Translations under genes and position numbers: made by a program
The notes under the pieces: generated by a model
Seen by the model: the letters and a program-made list of their open reading frames with translations, nothing else
Databases searched by the model: none
Told to the model about the DNA's origin: nothing
DNA from: Chloroflexota bacterium
GTDB taxonomy: Bacteria; Chloroflexota; Anaerolineae; Anaerolineales; Villigracilaceae
DNA: 15,903 nt
Direction: 5' to 3'
Assembly: GCA_021812905.1 (NCBI GenBank)
Contig: JAKAMM010000010.1
Span: 1 to 15,903, forward strand
Part shown: piece after piece, positions 1 to 6,962 of the stretch
How the letters are laid out: each line of letters starts with the position of its first letter
Numbering within the stretch: the stretch's first letter is position 1

Positions 1-527
1 CGCAAATCCCCGGCGCGCGCCATGACCATGCCGCGGTCATTAAGCAGGAAAACAGCCTGGGCCTTGATGTCCTGCCTGAAATTGGCGAGCAGGTCCGAGA
101 TCCGGGAACGACGCGCTTCACTTTTGACATCCGATTCGGGAGGAAAGATCGTGCGGACAAGTCCGAGGTTACGCTCGACAGCATCCAAAAAATCGGCCAG
201 GGGAATAGGCTTGTCAAAGAGGGCTACTGCACCCGCATTGAGCATTTCATCGCGCGCTTTGCGGTCCGTCATGCCTGAGATCAAAATCACTTTGACATCC
301 GGGTTTTTGGCGCGTACCTTGTGCATCAATTCGATGCCGGTCATGCCGGGCAAAAGGTAATCGGAAACCAGCAGGTCGATCTTGCGGCGGCTGGCCTCCA
401 GCATGGCTTCCTCGCCAGACGGTGACTCGAAAATTTCGAGCTCGCTGTTCTTCAGCGTATCGAGCGTGGAATGCAAAAGGCGAACAATATCGCGCTGATC
501 GTCAACAAGCAGAATACCGTGCCCCAT
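1..527 (-). CDS. Response regulator, receiver domain plus C-terminal domain (partial, C-terminus off the window)
   Basis: Translation of the minus strand from the ATG at 527-525 gives 175 residues and runs open through position 1, so the C-terminus is missing. The first ~125 residues are a CheY-like receiver domain: acidic pair D9-D10, phospho-acceptor D56 in the motif VSDYLLPGMTG, switch S84 in LISGMTD, and the conserved K106 in FDKPIP. A linker (about 126-140) leads into residues 141-175, whose pattern (DLLANFR, then VFLLNDRGMVMARAG) looks like the start of a sensory GAF or roadblock/LC7-type fold rather than a DNA-binding helix-turn-helix; that is tentative because the domain is cut. A short AAGGA lies upstream of the ATG. 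The gene starts 14 nt after the stop of the OppF-type ATPase, so cotranscription with the transporter is possible, but no functional link is shown. The receiver assignment is firm; the output is unknown. Confidence 0.88.
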   Translation of the reverse strand, partial: MGHGILLVDDQRDIVRLLHSTLDTLKNSELEIFESPSGEEAMLEASRRKIDLLVSDYLLPGMTGIELMHKVRAKNPDVKVILISGMTDRKARDEMLNAGAVALFDKPIPLADFLDAVERNLGLVRTIFPPESDVKSEARRSRISDLLANFRQDIKAQAVFLLNDRGMVMARAGDL

Positions 528-541
528 ATTTTCCTTTTTGG

Positions 542-1534
542 TTACCCTGCCAGCCAGCAGGCCACCCAATGATCCGGTTTGATCTCGCGGAATTCCGGCT
601 CTTTTTGCGAGCACATTTCAACAGCAATGGGACAACGCGGATGGAAACGGCAGCCGCTCGGCGGATGAAGTGGGCTGGGCACATCGCCCTTCAGGATTGT
701 GCGGCTGCGCTTCAATTTCGGATCCGGAACGGGAATGGCCGACATGAGCGCCTGCGTGTACGGGTGTTTGGGATCGCGATAGATCTCATCGCGGTCGGCC
801 AGCTCGACCATCTTGCCCAAATACATCACCGCCACACGGTCGGAAATATGTTCAACCACGCTCAAGTTATGAGCGATGAATAAGTACGTTAATCCGAATT
901 CGGACTGCAAGTCTTTGAGAATATTGAGCACCTGCGATTGAATGGATACATCCAGGGCCGAGACCGGCTCATCGCAGACGATGAATTTAGGGCGCAAAGC
1001 CAGCGCGCGCGCAATCCCAATGCGCTGACGCTGGCCGCCGGAAAACTCATGCGGATAGCGGCGGGCATGATAATGCTCCAGCCCCACCCTCTTGAGCATA
1101 TCCATCATGACATCCGCGCGCTCCTTGGGAGCGCCGATGTTATGAATGTGCAGCCCTTCCATGACGGACTCGCCGATCGGCACGCGCGGATCAAGGGAAG
1201 CGAAGGGGTCCTGGAAGATGATCTGCAAATCACGGCGCACGGCTTTCAACTCGCCGCTCTTCAGTTTGAAGACATCCCTGCCGTCATAGATCACCGATCC
1301 GGCTGTCGGTTCGATCAGGCGCAGCATCGTGCGCCCGATGGTCGTTTTGCCGCAGCCCGATTCGCCCACCATGCCGAGCGTCTCGCCCTTTCGAACAACG
1401 AAACTGACATCGTCCACAGCTTGAACGTGCGCCACCACGCGCTGCATGATGCCCGCCCGCACAGGAAAATATTTTTTCAGGCCCTGCACTTGCACAAGAT
1501 CTGTTTTTGGTTGGTTAGCGGTATGATCACTCAT
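542..1534 (-). CDS. Oligopeptide/dipeptide ABC transporter ATP-binding protein, OppF/DppF type (module B)
   Basis: A 330-residue cytoplasmic ATPase that would drive import together with the neighbouring OppD-type subunit. Visible motifs are Walker [10 protein letters not shown] (57-65), Q-loop Q108 in IIFQDP, signature FSGGQRQR (164-171), Walker B FIVCDEP (184-190), and the switch histidine H222 in IAHNLSVV. The C-terminal oligopeptide-transporter extension carries cysteines 295, 301, 308 and 326 (GCRFHPRCP ... ACWL); the equivalent cysteines hold an iron-sulfur cluster in some characterised family members. Start choice: a TTG lies one codon upstream at 1537, but GGGAG sits 6 nt before the ATG at 1534 and only 3 nt before the TTG, so ATG is preferred. 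It follows the OppD-type gene by 20 nt. Length is normal for OppF. The substrate is not determinable. Confidence 0.95.
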   Translation of the reverse strand: MSDHTANQPKTDLVQVQGLKKYFPVRAGIMQRVVAHVQAVDDVSFVVRKGETLGMVGESGCGKTTIGRTMLRLIEPTAGSVIYDGRDVFKLKSGELKAVRRDLQIIFQDPFASLDPRVPIGESVMEGLHIHNIGAPKERADVMMDMLKRVGLEHYHARRYPHEFSGGQRQRIGIARALALRPKFIVCDEPVSALDVSIQSQVLNILKDLQSEFGLTYLFIAHNLSVVEHISDRVAVMYLGKMVELADRDEIYRDPKHPYTQALMSAIPVPDPKLKRSRTILKGDVPSPLHPPSGCRFHPRCPIAVEMCSQKEPEFREIKPDHWVACWLAG

Positions 1535-1554
1535 CAAATGCTCCCGTAATGTGG

Positions 1555-2580
1555 TTAACGTACTTTAAGCGGGGCACGATGGCCTTCCGCATTTTGATAC
1601 AACCAGCAACGGACAAAATGTCCGGGCTTGACTTCGGCCAGATCAGGATCGGCCTGCGTACAGATAGTCAAGCCATGTTTGACGCGCGCCATACACCGCG
1701 GCGCAAAACGGCATCCAGGCGCAGGGTCGATCAAATTTGGCACAGAACCGGGGATGACATCCAAACGTTCTTTGATCTTGCCCAGCACCGGGATCGAACC
1801 GATCAGTCCCTGCGTATACGGATGGAGCGGGTAATCGAAAAGTTCGGTCACTTCGGCCTGCTCCACGATCTCGCCCGCGTACATCACAGCCACGCGCTCG
1901 GCCATCTCCGCGATCACGCCCAGATCATGCGTGATGAGCAGCACCGATGTGCCCATCTTCTCGCGCATACCCAGCATCAAGTCCAATATCTGCGCTTGAA
2001 TGGTCACATCCAGCGCGGTGGTTGGTTCATCTGCGATCAAAAGCTCGGGCACACACGCCAGCCCCATCGCGATCATCACACGCTGAGCCATGCCGCCCGA
2101 AAGTTCATGCGGGAAAGCCTGCGCGCGGCGCTCCGCTTCGGGAATGCCAACCATCTTCAGCAATTCCACGGCGCGTTTGTGTCCGGCCTCTTTCCCAAAA
2201 TCCTGGTGGATGCTCAACACCTCGGCAATTTGATCGCCCACTCTAAACACCGGGTTGAGCGCGGTCTGCGGCTGCTGAAAGATCATTGAAATGCGGTTGC
2301 CGCGCACCTTCATCATTTCCTCTTCAGGCAGTTTCAACAGGTCGGTGCCATCCAACAGGATTTCGCCTTCCAGCACTTTACCCGGCAATGAAACGAGGCG
2401 CATGATCGAAAGCGACGTGACGCTTTTGCCGCATCCCGACTCGCCCACCAATCCCAAAATCTCACCAGGATAGATGACGAAGTCCACACCGTCCACGGCA
2501 TGAACGACGCCATCCTCAGTAAAGAAATGTGTCTTAAGTTTTTTTACTTCCAGCAAAGGTTTCTGATCAGTCTTCGCCAC
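1555..2580 (-). CDS. Oligopeptide/dipeptide ABC transporter ATP-binding protein, OppD/DppD type (module B)
   Basis: A 341-residue ATPase of the OppD/DppD branch, the expected partner of the OppF-type subunit encoded 20 nt downstream. Walker [10 protein letters not shown] is at 46-54, Q-loop Q102 in [11 protein letters not shown], signature LSGGMAQR at 160-167, Walker B LLIADEP at 180-186, and H-loop H218 in LLITHDLGV. The SGGMxQR form of the signature and the AMGLA segment after it are typical of OppD rather than OppF. The C-terminal extension has cysteines 290, 296, 307 and 325, fitting the oligo_HPY domain. The start is a GTG, supported by AGGAG 6 nt upstream. A possible extended -10 promoter lies in the 46-nt gap before it, so this ATPase pair may have some expression independent of the binding-protein genes. 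No permease gene accompanies it. Confidence 0.95.
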   Translation of the reverse strand: MAKTDQKPLLEVKKLKTHFFTEDGVVHAVDGVDFVIYPGEILGLVGESGCGKSVTSLSIMRLVSLPGKVLEGEILLDGTDLLKLPEEEMMKVRGNRISMIFQQPQTALNPVFRVGDQIAEVLSIHQDFGKEAGHKRAVELLKMVGIPEAERRAQAFPHELSGGMAQRVMIAMGLACVPELLIADEPTTALDVTIQAQILDLMLGMREKMGTSVLLITHDLGVIAEMAERVAVMYAGEIVEQAEVTELFDYPLHPYTQGLIGSIPVLGKIKERLDVIPGSVPNLIDPAPGCRFAPRCMARVKHGLTICTQADPDLAEVKPGHFVRCWLYQNAEGHRAPLKVR

Positions 2581-2609
2581 GGCGAACTCCTATTTTCGGA
2601 TTGTGGCTG

Positions 2610-2618
2610 ATTATAGCA
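2610..2618 (-). promoter_or_regulatory. Possible extended -10 promoter before the module B ATPase genes
   Basis: On the minus strand the short gap between the solute-binding protein gene and the OppD-type ATPase gene contains TGCTATAAT, a perfect extended -10 (TGn plus TATAAT). The hexamer 17 nt upstream, GCGCCA, is a poor -35 and lies within the end of the preceding gene. A start of transcription a few bases after 2610 would give a leader of about 25 nt that keeps the AGGAG ribosome site. This is a sequence match only. Confidence 0.35.
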
Positions 2619-2626
2619 AAGTTTTA

Positions 2627-4705
2627 TTATTGTGGCGCAGGAATTGCAAGGGCAGGAGCGCCATAAATTCCGCTCAAACCGCCCAGCACATTCGAGAATG
2701 GATACGAAATATTACGGTACGCGTCATACGTCACAGTTGAATATAACGGGATAAACGGCAGATCTTTTGACAGAATAGACTGGATTTGAAAAACCTGTTT
2801 GCGCGCGGATTCCAGATCGCTGGTCGAATTCAACGCCTCGCACGCCGACTTCAAGCGGCTCCCGTCATAATGGAACGAATTCCCGTCCCCGAACCAATCG
2901 CACAAATATCCCGGGTATTCGCTCACGCGCCAGCCGAGCAGAGCCATGTCATATTGACCACTGCTGAAGACAGCGTAATTGATTTCATCAGAGTTAACGT
3001 ACTTCACTGTCAGCGCAATGCCAAGCAAATTTGCATATCTCTCAACATATTCTGCTGCTGTTGCGCGCTGGCTATCTTCAATTTTTGATGGAGCTAGCAA
3101 AGTAACTGTCGGGAAAATTTTCCCGCCGGGTAACATTAACCCCAGACCAGCTTCAGAATCAGTTGGCTCTTTTTGCCATGTATAACCCGCCGACTTAAGA
3201 ATCGCTGCCGCTTGTTCCAGGCGTTGCGAACCGGCCTGTCCAGCACACCCAACCAACAATTGAGAGTCATACCATGGTTTTGCACCTTCCTGAATAAACG
3301 ATTCAAGAGGAACAGCGATCAATGCGCGAACAATGCTTGCCCGGTCCAAAACGCAATCCAGCGCCTGATGAAAAGCACTATCCGTCAATGCAGGGCGAGT
3401 TGGATTTATTACCAAGAATCGAACACCATAATTTGCATTAAAAGCAATTTTGAATGATACATCTTTTTGAAGATCCTGTTCGTTCTTTATGGATATGCCA
3501 TTTTCATTGAGAACGGAATCTACGTTCCCATTCCGCAGTGCATTAACTGCATTATTTTCATTTGTAAAGAGGCGATAAGTTGCCCGATCAAAATGCGGCT
3601 CGCCGAATGGGTACAAAGGATTTACAGTATTTATCCAAACGCCGTTTTGCTGACCGGCGGGAAGCCAATTTCCAAGTGTTGGTTCATTCTTATTATCCAA
3701 CGCATACAATAAATCTCGCGCAGCGTTCATGACTGAATCAAAATCGGATTGGGCTTTGGCAAGGTTATTGTTTGCTTGATCCAGGCTGCCTTGCTGTTGA
3801 GTCAAAGCAGTTCGTATCTGTTTTGCTTCATCGCTCGTAACCGTCGTTGCGACAGAAAGGTTAAGAGCATCCACTTTTTGTTGAAGATCAGCCGCGCTTG
3901 ACTTTAGATTTTCGATTTCCGAAAGAACACTGCCCGATGGCAACAACGCAATCGACGCGGCAACCTTCGACGACCAATATGCTTTCTGCGCAATCGGTCC
4001 CTGCAATACGCCATACTGCCATAAACCGACATTCGGCTGTTTCTTGAAAAAGAATTTAACGGTGTGCGGATCTACCGCCTGGGCATGGTCGAGATAATCT
4101 GGATTATAAAAATCGTGCCAGTCAAATCCAAGCTGGAAAGATAGGGCCGTGTTCACTGTAAACTCAACATCATCTGCTGTGAATGGATTGCCATCTGTCC
4201 ACTTTAGATCAGATCGAAGAGGGACGGTTGCGGTATAAAAATTTCCTTCCTGTTGAACGGACGAAGGCATGGCGCTGGCTGCCATCGGTTCGAACTGACG
4301 GTCGGGAATCGAAAGGCGATACAAGCGCGGCCAGTATTCGTTGCGCAGGGCATAGTTATTGTAGGAATAACCTTTGGCGTCGAACAAAGCCCAAACGTTG
4401 ACGTCGGTCACAGTGCCGATCAAGGCAAAGCGGATTTCGGGCGCGTGGGGAACCGGAGTCGCTGTGGAGTTGGGAAGGGCCGTTGAAGCGGGAGCCGTTG
4501 AGGGTCCGGCACATGAAGCGAGCAGAATCGCACAGAGACCAACGAGGGCAAATAAAACAAGTCCATGTTGTTGCGAAGGGAGCTTTCCCGCAAAGACATC
4601 TTTCACAACAGCAGGGAGATTGCTCACCTGCACTTGCGCCAGGTGCAAGTGTCGTCGAGACCCTGAAGAACGCAGGGCAGGCGAACGCTCTCCTCGCAAT
4701 GACAT
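2627..4705 (-). CDS. Extracellular solute-binding protein, family 5 (SBP_bac_5), lipoprotein with a coiled-coil insert; start uncertain
   Basis: A lipid-anchored receptor for an Opp/Dpp-type importer, 692 residues from the ATG at 4705. The lipobox is LASC with Cys65, after a hydrophobic segment LVLFALVGLCAILLAS; a Pro/Thr/Ala-rich linker follows. Family motifs appear in canonical order: WTDGNPFTADDVEF (about 169-182), ALRNGNVDS (389-397) and the ALDCVLDRASIV segment (about 448-459). Oddly, residues ~260-332 form a heptad-like, Gln/Ala/Leu-rich coiled-coil stretch where the family normally has the turn before the second lobe. The start is a problem: 4705 has no ribosome site, and all 64 residues before the cysteine but the last ~18 are encoded by a palindromic repeat (4566-4704). 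A GTG at 4606 would give a normal 32-residue lipoprotein signal but also lacks a clear site, and the longer frame to 4759 only overlaps the upstream gene. AT content is visibly higher than in neighbouring genes. Confidence 0.85.
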   Translation of the reverse strand: MSLRGERSPALRSSGSRRHLHLAQVQVSNLPAVVKDVFAGKLPSQQHGLVLFALVGLCAILLASCAGPSTAPASTALPNSTATPVPHAPEIRFALIGTVTDVNVWALFDAKGYSYNNYALRNEYWPRLYRLSIPDRQFEPMAASAMPSSVQQEGNFYTATVPLRSDLKWTDGNPFTADDVEFTVNTALSFQLGFDWHDFYNPDYLDHAQAVDPHTVKFFFKKQPNVGLWQYGVLQGPIAQKAYWSSKVAASIALLPSGSVLSEIENLKSSAADLQQKVDALNLSVATTVTSDEAKQIRTALTQQQGSLDQANNNLAKAQSDFDSVMNAARDLLYALDNKNEPTLGNWLPAGQQNGVWINTVNPLYPFGEPHFDRATYRLFTNENNAVNALRNGNVDSVLNENGISIKNEQDLQKDVSFKIAFNANYGVRFLVINPTRPALTDSAFHQALDCVLDRASIVRALIAVPLESFIQEGAKPWYDSQLLVGCAGQAGSQRLEQAAAILKSAGYTWQKEPTDSEAGLGLMLPGGKIFPTVTLLAPSKIEDSQRATAAEYVERYANLLGIALTVKYVNSDEINYAVFSSGQYDMALLGWRVSEYPGYLCDWFGDGNSFHYDGSRLKSACEALNSTSDLESARKQVFQIQSILSKDLPFIPLYSTVTYDAYRNISYPFSNVLGGLSGIYGAPALAIPAPQ
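4566..4704. repeat. Palindromic dispersed repeat (MITE-like), 139 bp, forming the 5' end of a solute-binding protein gene
   Basis: Inverted ends lie at 4566-4587 and 4683-4704, 17 of 22 positions matching. The outer end at 4704, read on the minus strand, begins TGTCATTGCGAGGAGAGC; the other end is more degenerate (TGTTGTTGCGAAGGGAGC on the plus strand). Inside is a smaller perfect stem, CACTTGC/GCAAGTG (4631-4637 with 4645-4651), and an alternative CACCTG/CAGGTG pairing. The TGTCATTGCGAGG end recurs at 15226-15261. The element sits between the upstream gene's stop (4717) and the lipoprotein signal of the next gene, is read through in frame with no stop codon, and contains every plausible start codon of that gene. 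No transposase is present, so it would be non-autonomous. Confidence 0.72.
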
Positions 4706-4716
4706 ATTTTTTTTAA

Positions 4717-6660
4717 TTATTTGCAAGCTGCCCCCATATCGAAGGCTTCGATATTCCAAAGCGGATTAGCGCTGGAGTCGAGACCAAAATGACAGAGGTC
4801 GGGACGCGCAGCGGCAACTTTGAGACGATAGTAAAGCGGAATGGATGGCAGCTCGCTGGCGAAGATGGCCTGCGCCTGATGATATGAGTCGGTATAACTT
4901 TTTTCGCTCGGCAAGGACGAGCGCGCCGCGTTACATGCGGCATCGTAGTCAGGATTCCTATATCCGCTTACATTGAGACCCGCCCAATGATTTTCCATGT
5001 TGGGAATCTCATTGCTCATAAACCAATTGCAAGGCGGCTCGGTATCGGTGGTGGACATGGCATATTGAATGAGATCGAAGCTGCGGCCAAAGAGTGGGCC
5101 AACCGGGCCGGACGTGTACAGATCATTTTGTGTGTAATATTGCACCTTGACGCCGATGCCACATTGCGCCAGGGATTGAGTGAAAACGTCCACAGCTTGG
5201 CGGCGTTGCGCAGTCGGTGTGGCGAAATAGTTCAACACAAGCGGCATGCCAGCGGCTACGCTCTTAACGGACACTGCCAGCCGCGGCGTGGCAGGATTTC
5301 CATCGAGGTCTTTCCAGCCGACCTGCTCAAGAAGTTTGGCCCCGGCTACAGGATCAAAGTGATAGGTGGGAAGGCCGGCGTCATAAAGCGGATGGTCGGG
5401 CGGGATGAAACTATTTGGCGCTGAAGATTGGCCGAAGAGAACGGTGTCTATAACTTTCTGGCGGTCAAGGCAGAAGGCGATTGCCTGACGCGTGCGAGGG
5501 TCGGCGAGAATGTCCTGGCGGTCGCCCTTTTCCGCGTTGTAGCCGTCATCGTAACTGGCAGGATTGATGCCAAGCCCAAGCCATTCAATGGACATGCCCG
5601 GCGCGAAGAATGCCTGGGCTTCTCCCGATTGTTGCAGTTGTTGAAGCAATGCCGCTTGCGTATCGAGATTAATGCTTGGGTCAAGAACGTCGCAACGACC
5701 AGCAGTCAGTTCGCTGATGGCAGTATTTGGGTCGGGGATAAAACGGAAGGTCACTTGATCGAACTTTGGATAACCTTCGGATGCGCGGAAATAATATAGA
5801 TTTTTGGTTAAGGTAATGTGATCGCCCGCCACCCATTCCTGAATCATGTAAGGTCCCCAGCCCATAGGTGAACGTGCAGCGACATCTATCTGCGGGAGGT
5901 CAGCAGCTGTGAATTTGCTCCAGACATGCCTGGGCGCGGGGCTCCAAAAATTAGTAGAAAAAGCCGGGTCAATAAAACCGGGGATGCCCCACCATTGAGT
6001 GGTGGTCGAATCGGTGGCTTCATAAGCCTGCGTGCGGTCAATCAGGAATCTCGATCCCTTTGTGTTTTTATCAGCAGCAAGTTGATAAGCGTAAGCCGAA
6101 TCGTCGGCGGTCAGCGGAGTTCCATCGGACCAGGTGATATCTGAACGCAGACTGAAATTAACGATCATTTGATCCATCTGCAAAGTAGTAACGCCATCAT
6201 AAGTAATGGCGCATCCATCGGCGCGACAACTGGCGGGCCGGACGCGCGTGCCTGCCGCAAGTGAAGTGAGATTGCCGCCCGCATCCACAATTAGACTCCT
6301 CGCAAAAACGGAGACGGGCTTGATCTGCGCGTCGCCATCGGCAAGGCTGGGCAATTTTTTCAGGATGACCGGGACGTTTTCATAGCTTATGGTATCAATC
6401 GGCCCGTCATCAATCGCCGCCAGCACACTGAGCGCCGCGTCATTCGGACCCGCAAACGGGTACAACGTATTCGGCTCTGATCCCAGGCAGACGGTTAACG
6501 CGCGCGGCGCCGTCGGCGGTGATGCAAGCATGGGCGTGGGAGTAACATCAGGCGTGGATGTAGCGCTCGCTCGCGCAGGCAATCCACATGCGGAGAGCAG
6601 GAAAGCCAAAAGGGTGAGAAAGCTAATTCGTCTGAGAAACCGGTCATTCGTCCCGACCAT
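4717..6660 (-). CDS. Extracellular solute-binding protein, family 5 (SBP_bac_5), lipoprotein (module B, first receptor)
   Basis: A 647-residue substrate receptor, exported and lipid-anchored. The signal peptide has a basic n-region (RFLRR), a hydrophobic core and lipobox LSAC with Cys25, followed by a Thr/Pro/Ala-rich linker (26-52). The family 5 blocks are in the standard order: LTVCLGSEPNTLYPF (55-69), ITWSDGTPLTADD (175-187), SPMGWGPYMI (264-273), FRFIPDPNTAISELTAGRCDV (about 305-325), DPRTRQAIAFCLDRQKVID (387-405). The start at 6660 is chosen over the longer frame to 6702 because AAAGGAG lies 7 nt upstream and the signal peptide then has normal length; the longer frame would run into the terminator hairpin. 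It is the first gene after that terminator, and the next receptor gene starts about 11 nt beyond its stop. The substrate is unknown; peptides or oligosaccharides are both possible for this family. Confidence 0.94.
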   Translation of the reverse strand: MVGTNDRFLRRISFLTLLAFLLSACGLPARASATSTPDVTPTPMLASPPTAPRALTVCLGSEPNTLYPFAGPNDAALSVLAAIDDGPIDTISYENVPVILKKLPSLADGDAQIKPVSVFARSLIVDAGGNLTSLAAGTRVRPASCRADGCAITYDGVTTLQMDQMIVNFSLRSDITWSDGTPLTADDSAYAYQLAADKNTKGSRFLIDRTQAYEATDSTTTQWWGIPGFIDPAFSTNFWSPAPRHVWSKFTAADLPQIDVAARSPMGWGPYMIQEWVAGDHITLTKNLYYFRASEGYPKFDQVTFRFIPDPNTAISELTAGRCDVLDPSINLDTQAALLQQLQQSGEAQAFFAPGMSIEWLGLGINPASYDDGYNAEKGDRQDILADPRTRQAIAFCLDRQKVIDTVLFGQSSAPNSFIPPDHPLYDAGLPTYHFDPVAGAKLLEQVGWKDLDGNPATPRLAVSVKSVAAGMPLVLNYFATPTAQRRQAVDVFTQSLAQCGIGVKVQYYTQNDLYTSGPVGPLFGRSFDLIQYAMSTTDTEPPCNWFMSNEIPNMENHWAGLNVSGYRNPDYDAACNAARSSLPSEKSYTDSYHQAQAIFASELPSIPLYYRLKVAAARPDLCHFGLDSSANPLWNIEAFDMGAACK

Positions 6661-6681
6661 GACGCGCTCCTTTATCCATCG

Positions 6682-6712
6682 AAAAAAAGATTCGGGTTGC
6701 AAAACCCGAATC
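6682..6712 (-). terminator. Intrinsic terminator between the two transporter modules
   Basis: Read on the minus strand, GATTCGGGTT (6712-6703), loop TTGC, and AACCCGAATC (6698-6689) form a perfect 10-bp stem followed directly by seven T residues (6688-6682). It lies 49 nt after the stop of the small membrane protein and its T-run ends 21 nt before the next start codon, directly ahead of the AAAGGAG ribosome site. It therefore ends module A transcripts or acts as an attenuator inside the leader of module B. A weak promoter-like pair just upstream (TTGTGA, 17 nt, TAGGAT) would start transcription inside the stem; this is not convincing. Confidence 0.88.
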
Positions 6713-6761
6713 CTATCTTATCCTCGCAGTTCTCACAAGCGTCTAATTGGCCCTGCGTCCA

Positions 6762-6962
6762 TTATTTTCGATGTTCACGAATATAAGATGCAGCGCCAAT
6801 GATACCGAGGAACAGACCAATGACTGAAGCTATGTAAGAAACGAAATTTATAAAGAATGTCGATTGGACGATATGGATCACCATGAGAAGCGGCAAAATC
6901 ACGCCCAGCAGTGACAGGATGAATCCAATCAATATCAATTGGACCGGGCTTAAACGCATCAT
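6762..6962 (-). CDS. Small two-helix membrane protein of unknown function, coupled to the module A ATPase
   Basis: A 66-residue hypothetical protein. The open frame extends upstream to 7076, but that part only shadows the ATPase gene; the ATG at 6962-6960 overlaps the ATPase stop codon in an ATGA junction, the classic arrangement for translational coupling. The protein has two hydrophobic segments, about residues 7-29 (LILIGFILSLLGVILPLL core) and 36-60 (FVSYIASVIGLFLGIIGAA core), with a short basic tail (REHRK). I do not recognise a family. As the last gene of module A, just before the terminator, it may be an accessory subunit or stability factor for the importer, but that rests on position alone. 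It is too small and hydrophobic to be an ordinary permease remnant, and it shows no EAA loop. Confidence 0.75.
   Translation of the reverse strand: MMRLSPVQLILIGFILSLLGVILPLLMVIHIVQSTFFINFVSYIASVIGLFLGIIGAASYIREHRK

Noticed and set aside
1549..2289. A 246-codon plus-strand open frame opposite the OppD-type gene
   Set aside because: It is antisense to a gene with full ATPase motifs, its translation is rich in His/Arg/Gln with no recognisable domain, and it has no ribosome site. It is a shadow of codon bias.
4706..4759. Longer start of the second module B receptor, overlapping the first receptor gene
   Set aside because: The extra residues are only the shadow of the upstream gene's last codons, and the predicted signal peptide would become even more abnormally long.
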